64,000 nucleotides of DNA from Chloroflexota bacterium (GCA_014874485.1 JADBJK010000052.1:37138-101137), one strand, 5' to 3'; counted from the first letter of the stretch, positions 26,134 to 37,855 are shown. A program made the numbers and translations. Notes: a model not told the origin generated them from the sequence alone.

Positions 26134-27600
26134 CTAGAATACCCCCAGCAGGCGCACCGACTGATTCGCAAACTCAATGAACGGCTGCGGATACAGCCCG
26201 ATGAGCAGCGTGGCGAACGTCGCGACGCCCAGCGCCACCGCCAGCGCCGGTGCGATGGCGATGTGGGACTCCTCCTGGGACGGGACGAAGAACATGTACC
26301 GCGCCACGTTCAGGTAGTAGAACGCCGCGATGGCCGCGTTCACAATGCCGACCAGCGCCAGGACGTAGAACTGCACGTTGATGGCGGCCGCGAACACGAA
26401 GAACTTGCCCAAGAACCCGGCTGTCGCGGGGATGCCCGTCAGCGACAACAGGAGCACGAACAGCGTCCCCGCCAGCCACGGCGACCGCTTGATGAGGCCC
26501 GCGTAGTCCGGAATCTGGTTGGAGCCGGTGGCGTTCTCAAAGGCGATGACGGCGACGAAGACGCCCACGTTGCTGAACAGGTAGCCCAGCAGGTACAGCA
26601 GCACGCCGTTGACGCCGTTGAACAGGCTCGGCGAGTCCAGCGCGACCGACGCGAACCCGATGAGGATGTATCCCGCGTGGGCGATGCTGGAATAGGCCAG
26701 CATGCGCTTGATGTTGGTCTGCTTCAGGGCCACGACGTTGCCCAGCGTCATGGTGATCATGGAGATGGCAGCCAGGACGGCAGCCCAGTCCAACTGGAAG
26801 GCGGGGAACGCGGCCAGGAACACGCGCATCAGGATGGCGAACCCCGCCGCCTTCGGCCCGACCGACAGGAAGGCGGTTACCGGCGTCGGCGCGCCCTCGT
26901 AGGCATCCGGCGACCACTGGTGGAAGGGCACCAGGGCGATCTTGAACCCGAACCCTGCCAGGAGCATGATCAGCGCGGGCAGCATGAGCCACAACATGTC
27001 GTCCGTGAGTTTGCCCGCCGCGAAGACCTGGGCGATCTGCGCCAGGTTGGTCGTGCCGGTTACGCCGTACACCAGCGACATGCCGTAGAGCATGATCCCC
27101 GAAGCCACCGCGCCGTACAGGAAGTACTTGATCGCGCCCTCATTAGACTTGGGATCCTCGCGCAGGTAGCCCACCAGGATGTACGAGCCGATGCTCAGGA
27201 ACTCCATGGACAGGTACACCATGATGAGGTCGGTGGACGCGGCGGCGAGGGTGATGGCCAGGGCCGCGAGCACCAGCAGGCCGTAGAACTCGCCCTCATA
27301 GGGCGTCTTGCCCTGGAAGTAGTCCCACGACGCCAGGATGACGAGGAGCGTGGACAACCCCGCCACCACCTTGAAGAACAGGGCGAAACTGTCCACCGCC
27401 ATCATGTCGCTGAGCAGGGACGTGTGCGTGCCCCACAGGAAGGACGCCGCGATCAGGAACACGATGAGGCCCGCGATGGCCACGAACGGCAGCCACTCGC
27501 GTCGTCCCTCCTTGCCGTGGAAGGCCATGTCCAGGATGAGTACCAGCAGGCCGGTGGCCAGCAGGATCAACTCCGGCGAAAGAAGACCTATCAGGTTCAA
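26134..27600 (-). CDS. nuoN: NADH-quinone oxidoreductase subunit N
   Basis: The 488-residue protein starts at TTG behind GGAGGG. About 14 membrane helices are present. Antiporter-like features are conserved: the TM5 glutamate in LIMVYLSMEFLSIGSYIL, a lysine in TM7-8 (GFKIALVPFHQWSPDAYEGAP) and the broken helix region. NuoN is one of three proton-pumping antiporter-like subunits of complex I. It is the last gene of the operon, separated from nuoM by 117 bp that include palindromic repeats. Confidence 0.97.
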   Translation of the reverse strand: MNLIGLLSPELILLATGLLVLILDMAFHGKEGRREWLPFVAIAGLIVFLIAASFLWGTHTSLLSDMMAVDSFALFFKVVAGLSTLLVILASWDYFQGKTPYEGEFYGLLVLAALAITLAAASTDLIMVYLSMEFLSIGSYILVGYLREDPKSNEGAIKYFLYGAVASGIMLYGMSLVYGVTGTTNLAQIAQVFAAGKLTDDMLWLMLPALIMLLAGFGFKIALVPFHQWSPDAYEGAPTPVTAFLSVGPKAAGFAILMRVFLAAFPAFQLDWAAVLAAISMITMTLGNVVALKQTNIKRMLAYSSIAHAGYILIGFASVALDSPSLFNGVNGVLLYLLGYLFSNVGVFVAVIAFENATGSNQIPDYAGLIKRSPWLAGTLFVLLLSLTGIPATAGFLGKFFVFAAAINVQFYVLALVGIVNAAIAAFYYLNVARYMFFVPSQEESHIAIAPALAVALGVATFATLLIGLYPQPFIEFANQSVRLLGVF

Positions 27601-27717
27601 TGCACACCCTCCACAAACGATGGTGCGTGTCTGTATCCTGTCATTCCGAGCCGCATGACGGTAGGGGCAATTCATGAATTGCCCCTGGGCAACTCGTGAA
27701 TTGCCCCATGAATTGCC
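27601..27717. repeat. palindromic element between nuoM and nuoN
   Basis: A perfect 24-bp palindrome (27663-27686, arms AGGGGCAATTCA/TGAATTGCCCCT) is followed by two partial copies. The same element family occurs at 26050-26078, 39326-39353 and 55008-55036. On the minus strand it lies between nuoM and nuoN and could act as a processing or attenuation site within the operon. Confidence 0.85.
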
Positions 27718-29217
27718 CTACAGGCCCGACAGCAATCGCGTCATCGCCGCGTTGATCGTGTCCACAATCAGCGGCGGATACAACCCGAACAGCACCATGA
27801 AGATCACCAGCGGCCACAGCGTGATCTTCTCGTAGGTTTCCATGTCGGTCAGATTCGCCCACTTCTCGTTGAAGGGGCCCAAGAACACGTGCTGGATGAC
27901 CTTCCACAGGATGTACGCCGCGGTGAACACGATGCCGATGGCACCCACGGCCGCATAGACCGGCGCGATGGCAAACGTCCCGCGGAAGACGAAGAACTCG
28001 CCCCAGAACCCCGCCAGGCCGGGCAGCCCCAGCGACGCCAGGCCCGCCACCAGCATGATGCCGTAGTAGTAGGGCACCTTGCTCGCCAGGCCGCCGAAGG
28101 CCGTCAGGTCGCGGGTGTGGGCGCGCTCGTAGATGACGCCGACGAGGAAGAACAACGCGCCCGTGATGATCCCGTGGTTGAACATCTGGAACACTGCGCC
28201 GTTCATGGCGATGGCCTGGCTCGTCAGCATGTCCTTGGAGCCGATGGCGAAGGCTGCCGCCGCCAGGCCCAGCATCACGTACCCCATGTGGCTCACCGAG
28301 GAGTAGGCGATGAGTTTCTTCAAGTCCCACTGCGCCATGGACACCATCGCGCCGTACACGATGCTGATGACGGCCAGCACCGCGATGATCGGCGCGAAGC
28401 GGTGGAATTGCTCCGGGAACATGGGCAGCAGGATGCGGAAGAAGCCGTAGCAGCCCAGTTTCAGCAGGATGCCCGCAAGGATGACGCTGCCCGCCGTCGG
28501 CGCTTCCACGTGCGCATCCGGGAGCCAGGTGTGGAACGGGAACATGGGCACCTTGATGGCGAAGGCCAGGAAGATGGCCCAGAACGCCAGCGCCCCCAGC
28601 GTGAAGTTCTCCACGAACGGGCGCATGGCCGCCGCCTGGATGATGTCAAACGTGCCCGTGTTCAGGTAGATGCCGATGATGGCCAGCAGCATCGCCACGC
28701 TGCCCACCAAGGTGTAGATAAAGAACTTGATGGCGGCGTATTCCCTGCGCGGCCCGCCCCACACGCCGATGAGGAAGTACATCGGAACCAGGCCGATTTC
28801 CCAGAACACGTAGAACAGCACGAAGTCCAGCGACACGAACACGCCGAACATGCCCATTTCCAGCAACAGGAACAGGAAGAAGAACTCCTTGACCCTGTTC
28901 TTGATGGTGAACGACGAGTAGAACAGGGACAGGGTGGTGAGCAGCGCCGTCAAGAAGATGAGCGGCACGCTCAACCCATCGGCCCCCACGTGGTAGTTCA
29001 CGTGGATGGCGGGAATCCACGCCACCAGCTCCTCAAACTGGATGCCCCCGCCCTTCTCCAGGTTGACCCACAGCAGGATGGACAGGATGAGCGGGATGAA
29101 GGAGACGGCGATGGAGAACTGCTTGATGAGCCGCTCCTTCTCCTTGGGCATGCACAGGACGATGAGGCTGCCCAGCAGCGGTACGAACGTGATCAGGGTC
29201 AGTATGGGAAAATCCAT
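27718..29217 (-). CDS. nuoM: NADH-quinone oxidoreductase subunit M
   Basis: The 499-residue protein has ~14 membrane helices. The essential acidic and basic residues of the antiporter-like channel are visible around FVLFYVFWEIGLVPMYFLIG (TM5 Glu) and AFAIKVPMFPFHTWLPDAHVEAPT (Lys and His in TM7-8). NuoM is the middle proton pump of the membrane arm. Length and motifs are typical. 64 bp separate it from nuoL. Confidence 0.98.
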   Translation of the reverse strand: MDFPILTLITFVPLLGSLIVLCMPKEKERLIKQFSIAVSFIPLILSILLWVNLEKGGGIQFEELVAWIPAIHVNYHVGADGLSVPLIFLTALLTTLSLFYSSFTIKNRVKEFFFLFLLLEMGMFGVFVSLDFVLFYVFWEIGLVPMYFLIGVWGGPRREYAAIKFFIYTLVGSVAMLLAIIGIYLNTGTFDIIQAAAMRPFVENFTLGALAFWAIFLAFAIKVPMFPFHTWLPDAHVEAPTAGSVILAGILLKLGCYGFFRILLPMFPEQFHRFAPIIAVLAVISIVYGAMVSMAQWDLKKLIAYSSVSHMGYVMLGLAAAAFAIGSKDMLTSQAIAMNGAVFQMFNHGIITGALFFLVGVIYERAHTRDLTAFGGLASKVPYYYGIMLVAGLASLGLPGLAGFWGEFFVFRGTFAIAPVYAAVGAIGIVFTAAYILWKVIQHVFLGPFNEKWANLTDMETYEKITLWPLVIFMVLFGLYPPLIVDTINAAMTRLLSGL

Positions 29218-29281
29218 CTATGCTTCCTCCTCGGTTCCCCACAAGTTCTCGGCGTAGAATGTGCGTTTCACGAGTCTTTCC

Positions 29282-31327
<2,046 letters not shown>

Positions 31328-31363
31328 CGGTGAGTTCACTCCCGCTTGGATGTTCACCTTGTG

Positions 31364-31429
31364 AGCGTTCAGCCTTCAGCCATCAGCCCTTTGCCCATCG
31401 CTGCACTTGCGGGCTGATGGCTGAACGCT
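31364..31429. repeat. inverted repeat between nuoK and nuoL
   Basis: AGCCATCAGCCC on the left (31378-31389) pairs with GGGCTGATGGCT (31411-31422). Outer AGCGTTC/GAACGCT arms extend the pairing across a 7-nt bulge. It occupies the nuoK-nuoL gap and could stabilise or process the polycistronic mRNA. Confidence 0.7.
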
Positions 31430-31447
31430 GACCGCTGACGGCTCCTG

Positions 31448-31756
31448 CTACATCTTCAGCAAGTCCACGTCTTCCACGATTACCGTGTTGCGGGTGCGGT
31501 AGATGGCGATGATGAGCGCCAGGCCAACCGCCGCTTCCGCTGCCGCGATGGCCATCACGAACACCGCGAAGACCAGCCCCGTCAGTTGGTCGGGCGTGCG
31601 ATACCGCCAGAAGGCGATGAGGTTGATGTTCACCGCGTTCAGGATGAGTTCCACGCCCATCAGGATGCCGATGGCATTCCGACGGGACAGGACTCCGTAC
31701 ACGCCGATGCAAAACAGCGCCGCCCCCAAAATCAGAAACCAGGACAGAGGAACCAT
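31448..31756 (-). CDS. nuoK: NADH-quinone oxidoreductase subunit K
   Basis: The 102-residue protein has three membrane helices. The conserved glutamates in TM2 and TM3 are present (ILMGVELILNAVNINLIAFW and MAIAAAEAAVGLALIIAIYR). It ends VEDVDLLKM, as usual for NuoK. It forms part of the proton path beside NuoJ and NuoA. 14 bp separate it from nuoJ. Confidence 0.98.
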   Translation of the reverse strand: MVPLSWFLILGAALFCIGVYGVLSRRNAIGILMGVELILNAVNINLIAFWRYRTPDQLTGLVFAVFVMAIAAAEAAVGLALIIAIYRTRNTVIVEDVDLLKM

Positions 31757-31770
31757 ATTCGCTACTCCCG

Positions 31771-32262
31771 CTATCGCTCGCGCGCGATGATGATGGCGCC
31801 GACCAGGGCCACCAGCAAGACGACCGACACCACCTCAAACGGCAGGGCGTAGGTGCCCACGAACGCCTCGCCCAGGCCGCCGATGGCATCCACGCCCAGC
31901 GCCTGCTTGGCGGCGGGCCACGCTGCCTGGAGCGTCAGGTAGGCCAGCACGCCGAACAGGAGGACGGCCACGATGAGCGACAGAAGCCACTGGCTGTTGC
32001 GCTGCACCAGGTGGGGCGCGGCCACCTTGCGGCTCAACATGATGGCGAAGATGATGAGCACCGAGATGGCGCCGATGTACACCAGCACCTGCGCCGCCGC
32101 CAGGTAGGGCGTGTCCAGCAGCACGTAGAGCACGGCCACGCCGAAGAACGTCAGCGCCAGCAGGAACGCGCTGTGGAGCACGTTGCGGCTGGTTACCACG
32201 GCCACCGCCGCCCCCAGCGTGATGACCCCGACAACGAGAAACAGAATCTGCGGCAGGCTCAT
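31771..32262 (-). CDS. nuoJ: NADH-quinone oxidoreductase subunit J
   Basis: The 163-residue protein has five membrane helices. The ATG overlaps the nuoI stop (ATGA). TM3 shows the family pattern LAAAQVLVYIGAISVLIIFAIML with the pi-bulge glycine, and PFEVVSVVLLVALVGAIIIAR forms the last helix. Located between nuoI and nuoK, as in the standard operon. Confidence 0.97.
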   Translation of the reverse strand: MSLPQILFLVVGVITLGAAVAVVTSRNVLHSAFLLALTFFGVAVLYVLLDTPYLAAAQVLVYIGAISVLIIFAIMLSRKVAAPHLVQRNSQWLLSLIVAVLLFGVLAYLTLQAAWPAAKQALGVDAIGGLGEAFVGTYALPFEVVSVVLLVALVGAIIIARER

Positions 32263-32789
32263 TCCGTTACCCCCCACGCCTCACCGGTCTTGTGAATGCC
32301 GTACTTGTCGCCGATCTTCAGCAGGTCGTCCAGTTCCAGGATGAAGTCCTTCTTGTAGCGCGAGAGTTCGTACTCGCGGCTCAACTCAATGGCGTTGAAG
32401 TTGCAGGACTCCACGCACAGGCGGCAGAAGATGCAGCGGCCCAGGTCGTACCGGTAGGCGGTAACTTTGCGGTCTTTCCCCTTGCCCTCGCCTTCCAGGC
32501 TGATGACGCCGTGGGGGCAGGCGCGCTCGCATGCGCCGCACGCCGTGCAATTCGGCTCGCCCGTCTCCGGGTTCCGCAGGTGCATCAGCGCCCCGCGGAA
32601 GCGCGGGAACATCTCGTAGCGCTCCTCCGGATACTGCAGGGTGAACAGGCCGTACAGGTCATAGTCGGTGCGCTTGGCGATGCCGCCCGGGGCGTAGCGC
32701 CGAGGGAACTTCTTGATGTCTTTGGCGTAGGTTCCCCAGATGTGTTTCAGGGTAACCCAGAGGCCCTTTGCGATGCCCTTCCCGTACAT
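32259..32789 (-). CDS. nuoI: NADH-quinone oxidoreductase subunit I (8Fe ferredoxin)
   Basis: The 176-residue protein starts at ATG behind GAGGTGA. Two [4Fe-4S] motifs provide clusters N6a and N6b: CTACGACERACP (Cys 81, 84, 87, 91) and CIFCRLCVESCN (Cys 119, 122, 125, 129). The second lacks the usual Pro after the fourth Cys. NuoI relays electrons from the peripheral arm to NuoB. In this operon nuoG is absent, so its electron donor must be another protein. Confidence 0.97.
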   Translation of the reverse strand: MYGKGIAKGLWVTLKHIWGTYAKDIKKFPRRYAPGGIAKRTDYDLYGLFTLQYPEERYEMFPRFRGALMHLRNPETGEPNCTACGACERACPHGVISLEGEGKGKDRKVTAYRYDLGRCIFCRLCVESCNFNAIELSREYELSRYKKDFILELDDLLKIGDKYGIHKTGEAWGVTE

Positions 32790-32796
32790 ATTCACC

Positions 32797-33984
32797 TCAA
32801 CGAACCTCGCTGCCGTAGTAACGCTTGATGGCGGCCTCACCCGCGGCCCGCGCCCGCTCTTCCCGCTTGCGGGCCACCTGCGCCATGATGGCGATGGCGC
32901 CGGCTAGAAGCGCCAGGTTGCTCACGAACAGCACGCCCGTGCGCGCCCACCCGGGCTCCAGCACCTTGGCCACCAGCGCCACCAGGAACAGGTTGACCAG
33001 CGAAACGGGCACCAGCGCCTTCCACGCGAACCCCAGCATCTGGTCAATGCGGAAGCGCGGGAAGGTGGCCCGAATCCACATCATCAGGAAGATGACGACC
33101 ACGACCTTGATGAGGAACCACAGCCACGATGGCAGGATGGGCCACTGCCAGCCGGCGAGGAACAGCGTGGTGATCATGCCCGCCACCATGAACAGGTTGA
33201 TGTACTCGGCCAGGAAGAACATGGCGAACTTCATGCCGCTGTACTCAATGAAGTACCCCGCCACGATTTCCGAGTCGGCTTCCAGCAGGTCAAACGGCGT
33301 GCGGTTCAATTCGGCCAGGCCCGCCAGCATGTACACCACGAACGCCACGGGGGTTACCAGGGCGAACGGGAACGAGGCCTGGGCTTCCACGATGCCGACG
33401 GTGGACATGGTGCCGGCCAGCAGCACGACGGTGAGCAGCGCCACCACCATCGGCACCTCGTAACTGATGAGTTGCGCGACGGTGCGGAACGCGCCCAGTA
33501 GGGCGTACTTGTTGTTGGACGCCCACCCCGCCATCAGCATGGTCAGGATGGGGATGCCGCCCATCGCCACCACGAACACGACGGCGATGTTGAGGTCAAC
33601 GCCCACCATGCCCCGCCCGAAGGGGAGCACCGCGTACAGCAGCACCGCCGGGATGATGACGACGATGGGCGCAGCCAGGAACAACCACCGGTCGGCGTTG
33701 GTCGGCGTAACGTCCTCTTTGGTCAGCATCTTGATGGCGTCGGCGATGGCCTGGAAGATGCCGAACGGGCCGGCGCGGTTGGGGCCGATGCGGTCTCCCA
33801 CGCGGGCGATGACCTTGCGCTCCATGTACGTGAAGGCCAGCACGACGACGATGCCCAGCACGATGAGCAGCAGGATGCCCAGCACGTCCATGGTCAATTG
33901 GACGGCCCAGGGCGGCAGGAAGGACTCCAACAGGCCGCGGAACCACACCGCAATTCGTATCCAGAGGTCGTCTAAGACTTGCAT
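32797..33984 (-). CDS. nuoH: NADH-quinone oxidoreductase subunit H
   Basis: The 395-residue protein has eight or nine membrane helices. The quinone-chamber and E-channel loops are conserved: TYMERKVIARVGDRIGPNRA, FGIFQAIADAIKMLTKED, LAELNRTPFDLLEADSEIVA and the C-terminal WIRATFPRFRIDQ. NuoH anchors the peripheral arm and forms the quinone entry site. It is 7 bp from nuoI and 10 bp from nuoD. Confidence 0.98.
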   Translation of the reverse strand: MQVLDDLWIRIAVWFRGLLESFLPPWAVQLTMDVLGILLLIVLGIVVVLAFTYMERKVIARVGDRIGPNRAGPFGIFQAIADAIKMLTKEDVTPTNADRWLFLAAPIVVIIPAVLLYAVLPFGRGMVGVDLNIAVVFVVAMGGIPILTMLMAGWASNNKYALLGAFRTVAQLISYEVPMVVALLTVVLLAGTMSTVGIVEAQASFPFALVTPVAFVVYMLAGLAELNRTPFDLLEADSEIVAGYFIEYSGMKFAMFFLAEYINLFMVAGMITTLFLAGWQWPILPSWLWFLIKVVVVIFLMMWIRATFPRFRIDQMLGFAWKALVPVSLVNLFLVALVAKVLEPGWARTGVLFVSNLALLAGAIAIMAQVARKREERARAAGEAAIKRYYGSEVR

Positions 33985-33994
33985 AGTCCCCCCA

Positions 33995-35095
33995 TCAGCG
34001 GTCTACGTCAGCAAGGGTGATGTCAATGCTTCCCAGGATGGTAACCACGTCGGCCACCTTGTGCCCGAGGCACATTTCGCGCAGCGCCGACAGGTTGATG
34101 AGCGACGGCGGGCGGTTGCGCCAGCGGTACGGGTTGGGTGAGCCATCGCTGACCAGGTAGAAGCCCAGTTCGCCTTTGGGCGCTTCAATGCGGGCGTAGG
34201 CTTCGCCCTTGGGCGGGCGCAGGCGCGACGGGACTTTGGTGGCGTACTCTCCGTCGGGGATGCGCTCCACCGCCTGCCGCAGGATCTTCAGGCTCTCGTC
34301 CATCTCGTCCAGGCGCTGGAGATAGCGCGCATAGACATCGCCCGCCACCTGCGTCGGCACGTCAAACTCAAACTGGTCGTAGATGGAGTACGGCTCGGCC
34401 TTGCGCACGTCGTACTTGACGCCCGACGCCCGCAGCACCGGCCCGGTGATGCTGTAGGCCACCGCCATGTCCGCCGGCAGGAACCCCACGCCCACGGCCC
34501 TGGCCTTGAAAATCTCGTTATCCGACAGGTAGAACCGAATCTCGCGCACGAAGTTCTCCAGGTGGGGGATCATCTTGCGCAACTGGGGAAGGAACTCCGC
34601 GGGCAGGTCCGCCGCGACGCCCCCCGGCCGGATGTAGTTGCACATCATGCGCGACCCGCTCGCCATCTCAAACAGGTCCAGGATGCGCTCGCGCTCGCGG
34701 AACGCATAGACCACGGGTGTGTACCAGGCTCCCAGGTCGTTGAACAGGAAGCCGACGGCCAGCATGTGGTTCACCAAACGGGTGAGTTCGGCCATGATGA
34801 CGCGGATGTACTCGGCCCGCAGGGGGACCTCAATCCCCGCCAGTTTCTCCACCGCCACCGCGTAGGCGAAGTTGTTGCTCATGGAGCAGATGTAGTCCAG
34901 GCGGTCGGTGAAGGGCACGGCCTGGAGATACGTTCGGCTTTCGCTGGTCTTCTCCAGCCCGCGGTGCAGGTAGCCGAACATGGGCTTGAGGTCCACGATG
35001 GTCTCGCCGTTCAGGGTCAACACCATGCGGAAGACGCCGTGGGTGCTGGGGTGCTGAGGCCCCATGTTGATGGTGATCGTCTCGGTCTTTAGCAT
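33995..35095 (-). CDS. nuoD: NADH-quinone oxidoreductase subunit D
   Basis: The 366-residue protein contains [14 protein letters not shown] (quinone-site His), [19 protein letters not shown] and [20 protein letters not shown]. It ends [17 protein letters not shown], in line with the [NiFe]-hydrogenase-related large subunit, but it lacks the Ni-binding cysteines, as expected. It houses the quinone reduction site with NuoB. It is separate from nuoC, unlike the fused NuoCD of E. coli. Confidence 0.98.
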   Translation of the reverse strand: MLKTETITINMGPQHPSTHGVFRMVLTLNGETIVDLKPMFGYLHRGLEKTSESRTYLQAVPFTDRLDYICSMSNNFAYAVAVEKLAGIEVPLRAEYIRVIMAELTRLVNHMLAVGFLFNDLGAWYTPVVYAFRERERILDLFEMASGSRMMCNYIRPGGVAADLPAEFLPQLRKMIPHLENFVREIRFYLSDNEIFKARAVGVGFLPADMAVAYSITGPVLRASGVKYDVRKAEPYSIYDQFEFDVPTQVAGDVYARYLQRLDEMDESLKILRQAVERIPDGEYATKVPSRLRPPKGEAYARIEAPKGELGFYLVSDGSPNPYRWRNRPPSLINLSALREMCLGHKVADVVTILGSIDITLADVDR

Positions 35096-35143
35096 TGTTC
35101 CCCCGCTGCTCCTCGGAATCAGGCGCTGTGAGCCGTGCCCGGC

Positions 35144-35641
35144 CTACCAGTTGGGCGGCTTGGGGCGGGTCGGCTCCAGTTCCTTGTACGTGTACAGTCG
35201 GTTCTCAAAGTCCTTGCGCAGAGGGTGTCCAGGGAAGCCATCCCACAGCATGATGCGGCGCAGGTCCGGGTGGTTGCGGAACGAGATGCCCATGAGGTCA
35301 TAGACCTCGCGCTCCTGGTAGTTGGCCCCGGGCCAGATGGGCGTTACGGAATCCACCTCCGGGTGCTCCTTGTCGGGAAGGTGCACCTTGAGCGTGAGGA
35401 CGCCGCCACCGCGCTTCATGCTGAACAGATGATAGACAACCTCAAAGCGGTCGGGGTAATCCACGCTGGTAACGTCGGACAGATAGTCAAACCCCAGATG
35501 GTCGCGCAGGTGGGTGGCCACCTCCACCAGCCGCTCGGCGGGGACGATGAGGGTGAAGTCCTTCGTCTCCTCGGTCTGGACCTGGATCGCGACATCTGGG
35601 AATGCCTCTTTCAACTTGGACAGGATTTCTTCGTTGGTCAC
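35144..35641 (-). CDS. nuoC: NADH-quinone oxidoreductase subunit C
   Basis: The 165-residue protein starts at GTG behind GGAGAGGGAG. It contains the 30-kDa signature region YQEREVYDLMGISFRNHPDLRRIML and WDGFPGHPLRKDF. It packs on NuoD in the peripheral arm and carries no cofactor. Standard length for an unfused NuoC. Confidence 0.97.
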   Translation of the reverse strand: MTNEEILSKLKEAFPDVAIQVQTEETKDFTLIVPAERLVEVATHLRDHLGFDYLSDVTSVDYPDRFEVVYHLFSMKRGGGVLTLKVHLPDKEHPEVDSVTPIWPGANYQEREVYDLMGISFRNHPDLRRIMLWDGFPGHPLRKDFENRLYTYKELEPTRPKPPNW

Positions 35642-35709
35642 TGCTCTCCCTCTCCGAACAGGCGTCAGCGAGAACACATGCGCCGACCCGTGCAGCGCAC
35701 GTATCGGCG

Positions 35710-36231
35710 CTAGGCTTCCTTCTTCTCCTTGCCGTACCAGCGGACGGTCTTGATGGACTGGGCGCGCACCATCCGGTGAATCTTGCGGATGCCGTCAAAC
35801 AGGGCTTCGGGGCGCGGCGGGCACCCGGGCACGTACACGTCCACCGGTATGATCTCGTCCACGCCCTGGAGCACCGCATACGACTTGAAGATGCCGCCGC
35901 TGATGGCGCAGGAGCCCATGGCCAGGCAGTACTTGGGTTCGGGCATCTGGTCCCAGATGCGCTTGACCTGGGGTGCCATCTTGTGGGTAACGGTGCCGGC
36001 CACGATCATCAGGTCGGCGTGGCGGGGGGACGCGCGGTAGAACTCCATGCCGAAGCGGGCGATGTCGTAGCGGGCCGTGGACGCGCCGATCATCTCAATG
36101 GCGCAGCACGCCAGGCCGAACATGGCCGGCCACATGGAGTATTGCCGCCCCCAGTTGTAAATCCAGTCCACGGTGGTCAGGAATATGTTGCGGTCAATCT
36201 TCTCAACAGGAATGGCGTCATCTTCAAACAT
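35710..36231 (-). CDS. nuoB: NADH-quinone oxidoreductase subunit B
   Basis: The 173-residue protein starts at ATG behind GGGAGA. Ligands of cluster N2 are the Cys-Cys pair (GLACCAIEM, residues 42-43), GSCAISGG and the [10 protein letters not shown] cysteine. NuoB passes electrons to quinone at the NuoB-NuoD interface. A short lysine/glutamate tail follows. Confidence 0.98.
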   Translation of the reverse strand: MFEDDAIPVEKIDRNIFLTTVDWIYNWGRQYSMWPAMFGLACCAIEMIGASTARYDIARFGMEFYRASPRHADLMIVAGTVTHKMAPQVKRIWDQMPEPKYCLAMGSCAISGGIFKSYAVLQGVDEIIPVDVYVPGCPPRPEALFDGIRKIHRMVRAQSIKTVRWYGKEKKEA

Positions 36232-36270
36232 ACGATCTCCCAACGCGAACAGATGCGACGACATCGGGCG

Positions 36271-36627
36271 CTACATCCAACGGAGCGCGCCCTTGCGCCA
36301 AGCGTAGGCCAGGCCCGCGACCAGGATGCCCACGAAGATCAGCGCCTCCACCAGGGCGAACAGGCCCAACCGATTGTAGGCCACCGCCCACGGGTACAGG
36401 AACACCGTCTCCACGTCAAAGACGACGAAGACGAGCGCGTAGAGGTAATACTGCGCCTTGAACTGCACCCACGTCTCGCCGACGGTTTCAAGGCCGCACT
36501 CATAGGTGGATGACTTGACGGGGTCTGGCCGCTTGGGCCGAAGGAGGTATGCCACGCCCAATGCCACGAAGGGGAAGGCAATGGCGATCAGCAGGTACAA
36601 GCCGAGGAAGCCGTAATTGTCTTGCAC
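36271..36627 (-). CDS. nuoA: NADH-quinone oxidoreductase subunit A
   Basis: The 118-residue protein has three membrane helices. The loop [20 protein letters not shown] with the conserved Cys and acidic residues, and [14 protein letters not shown], are diagnostic. It is the first gene of the operon nuoA-B-C-D-H-I-J-K-L-M-N, which lacks nuoE, nuoF and nuoG. Confidence 0.97.
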   Translation of the reverse strand: MQDNYGFLGLYLLIAIAFPFVALGVAYLLRPKRPDPVKSSTYECGLETVGETWVQFKAQYYLYALVFVVFDVETVFLYPWAVAYNRLGLFALVEALIFVGILVAGLAYAWRKGALRWM

Positions 36628-36671
36628 GCCAACCTCCGTCGTTGGTGTCGGAGTTCACAAACCCTGGCGCG

Positions 36672-36700
36672 ATTATAGCACGGATTCGCCCAAATGCGAA
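36672..36700 (-). promoter_or_regulatory. probable nuo operon promoter
   Basis: On the minus strand an extended -10 (TGC then TATAAT, 36677-36672) lies 17 bp from a weak -35 (TTCGCA, 36700-36695), about 45 bp upstream of nuoA. Confidence 0.6.
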
Positions 36701-36834
36701 AACGCGCGCTTGCGCAAAAGAATAGCACGAGGGATAGGCACGGGCACTGGCACGCCCATCTCTCGCGCTATCAGATCCTTGCCGACGCTCGCATGCGTTC
36801 TCTCGCGTTTTCTCTCGCGCGGGTGGCCGGTGGC

Positions 36835-37785
36835 CTACGCCGCAGGAGCCGCAGGCCGTGGCAGGTACGGCTCCGCCCCCAGGCGCGATAGAATCGCCGC
36901 GCCGACGGCCAGCGAGGCAATCGCCAGGTAAATCAGCGCGCCGATGCAGCACGGCAGGTAGGTGAGCATCAGCAGCACGAACGCGCCCATCAGCACCGCT
37001 ACCGCGGGCGTAAACGCCTGCGCGCCAAAGCCCCTGAGAATGCGCTCGCCGACCTCCATCCCCAGCGCCGCAAGCCCCAGCATCCCCAGCGCCCACACCG
37101 CCACCCACACCAGCGCGCCGAGGATGGCCAAGCAGATGGTGATGAGCAGCACCAGGCCGATGACTCCCGCCGCTACCAGGGCCAGGATGCCCACGCCTAG
37201 CGACGCCCACGGCGCGGCAAGCACCGTCTGCCGCACCTTGCGCACGCGGTCGGGGAACAGGACGACGGCCAGCACCGCCACGAGAACGCTCAACAACTTG
37301 CCGAAAAACCCGCCGAGCGTGTCCCATGCCCCCCCGCGCTGCCACTGCCACTCCCATGGGCGGCCCACCGACGGCAGCGCGGGCAGGTCAAACCCGCCGA
37401 ATGCGTGCCAGCCCGACCGCACTTGCCCCCGCACCGTGGCGAGCGCCTCGCTGGTTACCGTGCCCCCAGGCGCTGCAACGTCGCCCTCCACAAGGGCACC
37501 CGTCTTGAGGGTTACATCGCCGCCGAATGCCACGATATTGCCCCGCACGGTCCCCGCGCAGGTAACGTTTCCCCCGAACACGGTCAGGTTCCCCCCAACG
37601 ACGCCGCCGAAGAGGATGTCCACGTTGCCGCCCAGCACCACCAGGTCCGAGGTAACGGGTGCCGCGGCGGTGATGGTTACGTTGCGCCCCACGACGATCT
37701 GCGCCCCTCCCTGGGCGAAGACGGGCAGCCCAGCCACCATCACCAGGGCCAGGGCGAGGATGCATACAACCGTCAGGCGTTTCAT
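36835..37785 (-). CDS. exported bactofilin-like/polymer-forming repeat protein with membrane C-terminus
   Basis: The 316-residue protein has a signal peptide (KRLTVVCILALALVMVAGLPVFAQ). Residues ~30-120 form short right-handed-helix-type repeats (VTSDLVVLGGNVDILFGGVV, GNLTVFGGNV, GNIVAFGGDVTLKTGALVEG), as in bactofilins and polymer-forming domains. A linker (~125-150) and four or five membrane helices follow (e.g. LLSVLVAVLAVVLFP, GVIGLVLLITICLAILGALV). The architecture is beta-helix outside, multi-helix domain inside, and is found in several Gram-positive-type and Chloroflexota proteins of unknown function. It is divergent from the deoxynucleoside kinase genes. Confidence 0.75.
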   Translation of the reverse strand: MKRLTVVCILALALVMVAGLPVFAQGGAQIVVGRNVTITAAAPVTSDLVVLGGNVDILFGGVVGGNLTVFGGNVTCAGTVRGNIVAFGGDVTLKTGALVEGDVAAPGGTVTSEALATVRGQVRSGWHAFGGFDLPALPSVGRPWEWQWQRGGAWDTLGGFFGKLLSVLVAVLAVVLFPDRVRKVRQTVLAAPWASLGVGILALVAAGVIGLVLLITICLAILGALVWVAVWALGMLGLAALGMEVGERILRGFGAQAFTPAVAVLMGAFVLLMLTYLPCCIGALIYLAIASLAVGAAILSRLGAEPYLPRPAAPAA

Positions 37786-37829
37786 GTGCTTCCTCCCTCA
37801 AATCAGACTTGGAATCCCGTCCCTATCCT

Positions 37830-37855
37830 TAAATCTGGCCGATACCAGACATTTA
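37830..37855. promoter_or_regulatory. inverted repeat in the divergent promoter region
   Basis: TAAATCTGG (37830-37838) and CCAGACATTTA (37845-37855) are near-perfect inverted arms with a 6-bp spacer, in the 147-bp gap between the bactofilin-like gene and the first kinase. It is a candidate operator controlling either gene. Confidence 0.5.
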
